NCBI GenBank assembly: GCA_018350325.1
Contig: JAEVLN010000015.1
Coordinates: 248,001-312,000, forward strand
Source of the DNA: Globodera rostochiensis
Lineage: Eukaryota; Nematoda; Chromadorea; Rhabditida; Heteroderidae
Direction of reading: 5' to 3'
DNA length: 64,000 nt
This document shows positions 55,858 to 64,000 of this stretch, one piece after another. Made by a program: the position numbers and the translations under genes. Every line of letters begins with the position of its first letter. Position 1 is the first letter of the stretch. The notes beneath the pieces were generated by a model that saw only the letters and a list, made by a program, of their open reading frames with translations, was not told where the DNA came from and searched no databases.

Positions 55858-58800
55858 ATTTAGACTTTGTGGTGGAGAAGAGATGCCGTTGTTAAACTAA
55901 ATTTTATCGACAGAACACACATATCTTCGGCCACTTATAAACTTTATTTTATATGCAAAACACACCTCTCTTTGGTCAAATTCTTAAAATAAGAGCGAGT
56001 TAGAGTTCTGTAAAATACCAGGCTAAGAATTAGCGTCTTATCAAAAAGGGTTCGTAGCAAGTTAGCCTTTATAATAATGTCTTAAGGGGTCGTGCATTCT
56101 AGGTAAAAAGCCTATCCTCGGCCACATTCAAAAATAAGAGCGAGTACGAATTCAGCAAAGAAACCCAGGCTAAGAACTAGCCTCTTATCAAAAAGGGTTC
56201 GCAACAAGTTAGCATCTGTAATAATGTCTCAAGTGTACGTGCATTCTAGGCAAAAACATAGGCTAATATTTAGACTTTGTGGTGGAAAGAGATGCCGTTT
56301 GTTAAACTAAATTTTATCGACAGAACACACATATCTTCGGCCACTTATAAACTTTATTTTATATGCAAAACACACCTCTCTCAAATTCTTAAAATAAGAG
56401 CGAGTACGAATTCAGTAAAGACTAAGAACTAGCCTCTTATCAAAAAGGGTTCGCAACAAGTTAGCATCTATAATAATGTCTCAAGTGTACGTGCATTCTT
56501 GGCAAAAACATAGGCTAATATTTAGACTTTGTGGTGGAAAGAGATGCCGTTTGTTAAACTAAATTTTATCGACAGAACACACATATCTTCGGCCACTTAT
56601 AAACTTTATTTTATATGCAAAACACACGTCTCTTTGGTCAAATTCTTAAAATAAGAGCGAGTTAGAGTTCTGTAAAATAATCCAGGCTAAGAATTAGCGT
56701 CTTATCAAAAAGGGTTCGTAGCAATTTAGGCTTTATAATAATGTCTTAAGGGGTCGTGCATTCTAGGTAAACCCTATCCTCGGCCACATTCAAAAATAAG
56801 AGCGAGTACGAATTCAGTAAAGAAACCCAGGCTAAGAACTAGCCTCTTATCAAAAAGGGTTCGCAACAAGTTAGCATCTATAATAATGTCTCAAGTGTAC
56901 GTGCATTCTTGGCAAAAACATAGGCTAATATTTAGACTTTGTGGTGGAAAGAGATGCCGTTTGTTAAACTAAATTTTATCGACAGAACACACATATCTTC
57001 GGCCACTTATAAACTTTATTTTATATGCAAAACACACCTCTCTTTGGTCAAATTCTTAAAATAAGAGCGAGTTAGAGTTCTGTAAAATAATCCAGGCTAA
57101 GAATTAGCGTCTTATCAAAAAGGGTTCGTAGCAATTTAGGCTTTATAATAATGTCTTAAGGGGTCGTGCATTCTAGGTAAACCCTATCCTCGGCCACATT
57201 CAAAAATAAGAGCGAGTACGAATTCAGTAAAGAAACCCAGGCTAAGAACTAGCCTCTTATCAAAAAGGGTTCGCAACAAGTTAGCATCTGTAATAATGTC
57301 TCAAGTGTACGTGCATTCTAGGCAAAAACATAGGCTAATATTTAAACTTTGTGGTGGAAAGAGATGCCGTTTGTTAAACTAAATTTTATCGACAGAACAC
57401 ACATATCTTCGGCCACTTATAAACTTTATTTTATATGCAAAACACACCTCTCTTTGGTCAAATTCTTAAAATAAGAGCGAGTTAGAGTTCTGTAAAATAA
57501 TCCAGGCTAAGAATTAGCGTCTTATCAAAAAGGGTTCGTAGCAATTTAGGCTTTATAATAATGTCTTAAGGGGTCGTGCATTCTAGGTAAACCCTATCCT
57601 CGGCCACATTCAAAAATAAGAGCGAGTACGAATTCAGTAAAGAAACCCAGGCTAAGAACTAGCCTCTTATCAAAAAGGGTTCGCAACAAGTTAGCATCTG
57701 TAATAATGTCTCAAGTGTACGTGCATTCTAGGCAAAAACATAGGCTAATATTTAAACTTTGTGGTGGAAAGAGATGCCGTTTGTTAAACTAAATTTTATC
57801 GACAGAACACACATATCTTCGGCCACTTATAAACTTTATTTTATATGCAAAACACACCTCTCTTTGGTCAAATTCTTAAAATAAGAGCGAGTTAGAGTTC
57901 TGTAAAATAATCCAGGCTAAGAATTAGCGTCTTATCAAAAAGGGTTCGTAGCAATTTAGGCTTTATAATAATGTCTTAAGGGGTCGTGCATTCTAGGTAA
58001 ACCCTATCCTCGTCCACATTCAAAAATAAGAGCGAGTACGAATTCAGTAAAGAAACCCAGGCTAAGAACTAGCCTCTTATCAAAAAGGGTTCGCAACAAG
58101 TTAGCATCTGTAATAATGTCTCAAGTGTACGTGCATTCTACGCAAAAACATAGGCTAATATTTAGACTTTGTGGTGGAGAGAGATGCCGTTGTTAAACTA
58201 AATTTTATCGAAAGAACACACATATCTTCTGCCACTTATAAACTTTATTTTATATGCAAAACACACGTCTCTTTGGTCAAATTCTTAAAATAAGAGCGAG
58301 TTAGAGTTCTGTAAAATAATCCAGGCTAAGAATTAGCGTCTTATCAAAAAGGGTTCGTAGCAATTTAGGCTTTATAATAATGTCTTAAGGGGTCGTGCAT
58401 TCTAGGTAAACCCTATCCTCGGCCACATTCAAAAATAAGAGCGAGTACGAATTCAGTAAAGAAACCCATGCTAAGAACTAGCCTCTTATCAAAAAGGGTT
58501 CGCAACAAGTTAGCATCTATAATAATGTCTCAAGTGTACGTGCATTCTTGGCAAAAACATAGGCTAATATTTAGACTTTGTGGTGGAAAGAGATGCCGTT
58601 TGTTAAACTAAATTTTATCGAAAGAACACACATATCTTCTGCCACTTATAAACTTTATTTTATATGCAAAACACACGTCTCTTTGGTCAAATTCTTAAAA
58701 TAAGAGCGAGTTAGAGTTCTGTAAAATAATCCAGGCTAAGAATTAGCGTCTTATCAAAAAGGGTTCGTAGCAATTTAGGCTTTATAATAATGTCTTAAGG

Positions 58801-61800
58801 GGTCGTGCATTCTAGGTAAACCCTATCCTCGGCCACATTCAAAAATAAGAGCGAGTACGAATTCAGTAAAGAAACCCAGGCTAAGAACTAGCCTCTTATC
58901 AAAAAGGGTTCGCAACAAGTTAGCATCTGTAATAATGTCTCAAGTGTACGTGCATTCTAGGCAAAAACATAGGCTAATATTTAAACTTTGTGGTGGAAAG
59001 AGATGCCGTTTGTTAAACTAAATTTTATCGACAGAACACACATATCTTCGGCCACTTATAAACTTTATTTTATATGCAAAACACACCTCTCTTTGGTCAA
59101 ATTCTTAAAATAAGAGCGAGTTAGAGTTCTGTAAAATAATCCAGGCTAAGAATTAGCGTCTTATCAAAAAGGGTTCGTAGCAATTTAGGCTTTATAATAA
59201 TGTCTTAAGGGGTCGTGCATTCTAGGTAAACCCTATCCTCGTCCACATTCAAAAATAAGAGCGAGTACGAATTCAGTAAAGAAACCCAGGCTAAGAACTA
59301 GCCTCTTATCAAAAAGGGTTCGCAACAAGTTAGCATCTGTAATAATGTCTCAAGTGTACGTGCATTCTACGCAAAAACATAGGCTAATATTTAGACTTTG
59401 TGGTGGAGAGAGATGCCGTTGTTAAACTAAATTTTATCGAAAGAACACACATATCTTCTGCCACTTATAAACTTTATTTTATATGCAAAACACACGTCTC
59501 TTTGGTCAAATTCTTAAAATAAGAGCGAGTTAGAGTTCTGTAAAATAATCCAGGCTAAGAATTAGCGTCTTATCAAAAAGGGTTCGTAGCAATTTAGGCT
59601 TTATAATAATGTCTTAAGGGGTCGTGCATTCTAGGTAAACCCTATCCTCGGCCACATTCAAAAATAAGAGCGAGTACGAATTCAGTAAAGAAACCCATGC
59701 TAAGAACTAGCCTCTTATCAAAAAGGGTTCGCAACAAGTTAGCATCTATAATAATGTCTCAAGTGTACGTGCATTCTTGGCAAAAACATAGGCTAATATT
59801 TAGACTTTGTGGTGGAAAGAGATGCCGTTTGTTAAACTAAATTTTATCGACAGAACACACATATCTTCGGCCACTTATAAACTTTATTTTATATGCAAAA
59901 CACACCTCTCTTTGGTCAAATTCTTAAAATAAGAGCGAGTTAGAGTTCTGTAAAATAATCCAGGCTAAGAATTAGCGTCTTATCAAAAAGGGTTCGTAGC
60001 AATTTAGGCTTTATAATAATGTCTTAAGGGGTCGTGCATTCTAGGTAAACCCTATCCTCGGCCACATTCAAAAATAAGAGCGAGTACGAATTCAGTAAAG
60101 AAACCCAGGCTAAGAACTAGCCTCTTATCAAAAAGGGTTCGCAACAAGTTAGCATCTGTAATAATGTCTCAAGTGTACGTGCATTCTAGGCAAAAACATA
60201 GGCTAATATTTAAACTTTGTGGTGGAAAGAGATGCCGTTTGTTAAACTAAATTTTATCGACAGAACACACATATCTTCGGCCACTTATAAACTTTATTTT
60301 ATATGCAAAACACACCTCTCTTTGGTCAAATTCTTAAAATAAGAGCGAGTTAGAGTTCTGTAAAATAATCCAGGCTAAGAATTAGCGTCTTATCAAAAAG
60401 GGTTCGTAGCAATTTAGGCTTTATAATAATGTCTTAAGGGGTCGTGCATTCTAGGTAAACCCTATCCTCGGCCACATTCAAAAATAAGAGCGAGTACGAA
60501 TTCAGTAAAGAAACCCAGGCTAAGAACTAGCCTCTTATCAAAAAGGGTTCGCAACAAGTTAGCATCTGTAATAATGTCTCAAGTGTACGTGCATTCTACG
60601 CAAAAACATAGGCTAATATTTAGACTTTGTGGTGGAGAGAGATGCCGTTGTTAAACTAAATTTTATCGAAAGAACACACATATCTTCTGCCACTTATAAA
60701 CTTTATTTTATATGCAAAACACACGTCTCTTTGGTCAAATTCTTAAAATAAGAGCGAGTTAGAGTTCTGTAAAATAATCCAGGCTAAGAATTAGCGTCTT
60801 ATCAAAAAGGGTTCGTAGCAATTTAGGCTTTATAATAATGTCTTAAGGGGTCGTGCATTCTAGGTAAACCCTATCCTCGGCCACATTCAAAAATAAGAGC
60901 GAGTACGAATTCAGTAAAGAAACCCAGGCTAAGAACTAGCCTCTTATCAAAAAGGGTTCGCAACAAGTTAGCATCTGTAATAATGTCTCAAGTGTACGTG
61001 CATTCTAGGCAAAAACATAGGCTAATATTTAAACTTTGTGGTGGAAAGAGATGCCGTTTGTTAAACTAAATTTTATCGACAGAACACACATATCTTCGGC
61101 CACTTATAAACTTTATTTTATATGCAAAACACACCTCTCTTTGGTCAAATTCTTAAAATAAGAGCGAGTTAGAGTTCTGTAAAATAATCCAGGCTAAGAA
61201 TTAGCGTCTTATCAAAAAGGGTTCGTAGCAATTTAGGCTTTATAATAATGTCTTAAGGGGTCGTGCATTCTAGGTAAACCCTATCCTCGGCCACATTCAA
61301 AAATAAGAGCGAGTACGAATTCAGTAAAGAAACCCAGGCTAAGAACTAGCCTCTTATCAAAAAGGGTTCGCAACAAGTTAGCATCTATAATAATGTCTCA
61401 AGTGTACGTGCATTCTAGGCAAAAACATAGGCTAATATTTAGACTTTGTGGTGGAGAGAGATGCCGTTGTTAAACTAAATTTTATCGACAGAACACACAT
61501 ATCTTCGGCCATAAACTTTATTTTATATGCAAAACACACCTCTCTTTGGTCAATTTCTTAAAATAAGAGCGAGTTAGAGTTCTGTAAAATAATCCAGGCT
61601 AAGAATTAGCGTCTTATCAAAAAGGGTTCGTAGCAAGTTAGCCTTTATAATAATGTCTTAAGAGGTCGTGCATTCTAGGTAAAAACCCTATCCTCGGCCA
61701 CATTCAAAAATAAGAGCGAGTACGAATTCAGTAAAGAAACCCAGGCTAAGAACTAGCCTCTTATCAAAAAGGGTTCGCAACAAGTTAGCATCTATAATAA

Positions 61801-64000
61801 TGTCTCAAGTGTACGTGCATTCTTGGCAAAAACATAGGCTAATATTTAGACTTTGTGGTGGAGAGAGATGCCGTTGTTAAACTAAATTTTATCGATAGAA
61901 CACACATATCTTCGGCCACTTATAAACTTTATTTTATATGCAAAACACACCTCTCTTTGGTCAAATTCTTAAAATAAGAGCGAGTTAGAGTTCTGTAAAA
62001 TAATCCAGGCTAAGAATTAGCGTCTTATCAAAAAGGGTTCGTAGCAATTTAGGCTTTATAATAATGTCTTAAGGGGTCGTGCATTCTAGGTAAACCCTAT
62101 CCTCGGCCACATTCAAAAATAAGAGCGAGTACGAATTCAGTAAAGAAACCCAGGCTAAGAACTAGCCTCTTATCAAAAAGGGTTCGCAACAAGTTAGCAT
62201 CTGTAATAATGTCTCAAGTGTACGTGCATTCTACGCAAAAACATAGGCTAATATTTAGACTTTGTGGTGGAGAGAGATGCCGTTGTTAAACTAAATTTTA
62301 TCGATAGAACACACATATCTTCGGCCACTTATAAACTTTATTTTATATGCAAAACACACGTCTCTTTGGTCAAATTCTTAAAATAAGAGCGAGTTAGAGT
62401 TCTGTAAAATAATCCAGGCTAAGAATTAGCGTCTTATCAAAAAGGTTCGTAGCAATTTAGGCTTTATAATAATGTCTTAAGAGGTCGTGCATTCTAGGTA
62501 AAAACCCTATCCTCGGCCACATTCAAAAATAAGAGCGAGTACGAATTCAGTAAAGAAACCCAGGCTAAGAACTAGCCTCTTATCAAAAAGGGTTCGCAAC
62601 AAGTTAGCATCTATAATAATGTCTCAAGTGTACGTGCATTCTTGGCAAAAACATAGGCTAATATTTAGACTTTGTGGTGGAGAGAGATGCCGTTGTTAAA
62701 CTAAATTTTATCGATAGAACACACATATCTTCGGCCACTTATAAACTTTATTTTATATGCAAAACACACCTCTCTTTGGTCAATTTCTTAAAATAAGAGC
62801 GAGTTAGAGTTCTGTAAAATAATCCAGGCTAAGAATTAGCGTCTTATCAAAAAGGGTTCGTAGCAATTTACGCTTTATAATAATGTCTTAAGGGGTCGTG
62901 CATTCTAGGTAAACCCTATCCTCGGCCACATTCAAAAATAGCGAGTACGAATTCAGTAAAGAAACCCATGCTAAGAACTAGCCTCTTATCAAAAAGGGTT
63001 CGCAACAAGTTAGCATCTATAATAATGTCTCAAGTGTACGTGCATTCTTGGCAAAAACATAGGCTAATATTTAGACTTTGTGGTGGAAAGAGATGCCGTT
63101 TGTTAAACTAAATTTTATCGACAGAACACACATATCTTCGGCCACTTATAAACTTTATTTTATATGCAAAACACACCTCTCTTTGGTCAAATTCTTAAAA
63201 TAAGAGCGAGTTAGAGTTCTGTAAAATAATCCAGGCTAAGAATTAGCGTCTTATCAAAAAGGGTTCGTAGCAATTTAGGCTTTATAATAATGTCTTAAGG
63301 GGTCGTGCATTCTAGGTAAACCCTATCCTCGGCCACATTCAAAAATAAGAGCGAGTACGAATTCAGTAAAGAAACCCAGGCTAAGAACTAGCCTCTTATC
63401 AAAAAGGGTTCGCAACAAGTTAGCATCTATAATAATGTCTCAAGTGTACGTGCATTCTAGGCAAAAACATAGGCTAATATTTAGACTTTGTGGTGGAAAG
63501 AGATGCCGTTTGTTAAACTAAATTTTATCGATAGAACACACATATCTTCGGCCACTTATAAACTTTATTTTATATGCAAAACACACCTCTCTTTGGTCAA
63601 ATTCTTAAAATAAGAGCGAGTTAGAGTTCTGTAAAATAATCCAGGCTAAGAATTAGCGTCTTATCAAAAAGGGTTCGTAGCAATTTACGCTTTATAATAA
63701 TGTCTTAAGGGGTCGTGCATTCTAGGTAAACCCTATCCTCGGCCACATTCAAAAATAAGAGCGAGTACGAATTCAGTAAAGAAACCCAGGCTAAGAACTA
63801 GCCTCTTATCAAAAAGGGTTCGCAACAAGTTAGCATCTATAATAATGTCTCAAGTGTACGTGCATTCTAGGCAAAAACATAGGCTAATATTTAGACTTTG
63901 TGGTGGAGAGAGATGCCGTTGTTAAACTAAATTTTATCGACAGAACACACATATCTTCGGCCATAAACTTTATTTTATATGCAAAACACACCTCTCTTTG
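55851..64000 (+). repeat. Satellite array, about 410-bp units, about 20 copies, open at the right edge
   Basis: The marker 'aatatttagactttgtggtg' (or 'aaacttt') recurs at 55855, 56265, 56517, 56927 and then every 408-410 bp to 63886. One unit, at 56265, is shortened to 252 bp. Each unit contains two diverged halves, both with 'aataagagcgag', 'ccaggctaagaa', 'cttatcaaaaagggttcg', 'taataatgtct' and 'gtgcattct', plus a linker with 'acttataaactttattttat'. Shared variants show a three-unit higher-order pattern over at least 57.7-60.2 kb. No frame is open across units. The array starts abruptly inside an F-box-family relic and runs off the window. Confidence 0.95.

Noticed and set aside
55851..64000. 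CRISPR-like or coding interpretation of the regular repeats
   Set aside because: Units are 410 bp with no short repeat-spacer pattern, the context is eukaryotic, and every frame has stops in each unit.

Overview
The window looks like nuclear DNA of a plant-parasitic cyst nematode (Globodera/Heterodera type). The genes are split into short exons by small AT-rich introns, mostly GT...AG with a few GC...AG. Two complete copies and several fragments belong to a divergent F-box-like family that I know from cyst nematodes. Non-coding DNA is crowded with miniature transposons. The organism call is an inference from gene content; there is no rRNA or mitochondrial marker.

Layout. 1-5813 (minus): a RalGDS/RGL guanine-nucleotide exchange factor of 14 exons, ending at an in-frame TAA before any RA domain. 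5814-9604: intergenic. 9605-16113 (minus): complete splicing factor PRPF39, 16 exons, 671 codons. 16193-17967: MITE and repeats. 17968-19451 (plus): F-box-like gene 1. 19.5-23.4 kb: repeats and MITEs. 23377-25123 (plus): C-terminal half of an acid sphingomyelinase with a frameshift. 26766-27745 (minus): unrecognised gene fragment. 28599-30318 (plus): SKP1-like gene, 222 aa. 31-38 kb: transposon-rich. 38220-40946 (minus): DCN1-like neddylation domain with a Src-type SH2 domain spliced upstream in phase. 43203-44360 (minus): unrecognised coiled-coil protein. 44.7-50.3 kb: foldback elements, an inverted duplication, a patchwork of copied fragments, a MITE and a 586-bp miniature LTR element. 50586-51991 (minus): LTR-retroelement remains, with an integrase tail fused to an F-box-family fragment. 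52-55.85 kb (plus): F-box-like gene 2 and a broken third copy. 55851-64000: a satellite of about 410-bp units running off the window.

Functionally, a SKP1-like adaptor, F-box-like proteins and a DCN1-like protein (which promotes cullin neddylation) all belong to the SCF ubiquitin-ligase pathway. PRPF39 (U1 snRNP) and RGL (Ral GTPase activation) are ordinary housekeeping or signalling genes. The most unusual content is non-coding: hAT-type MITEs with exact 8-bp target duplications whose ends are built from different short-motif arrays, while their interiors share a GC-rich palindromic module and tRNA-like Pol III promoters.
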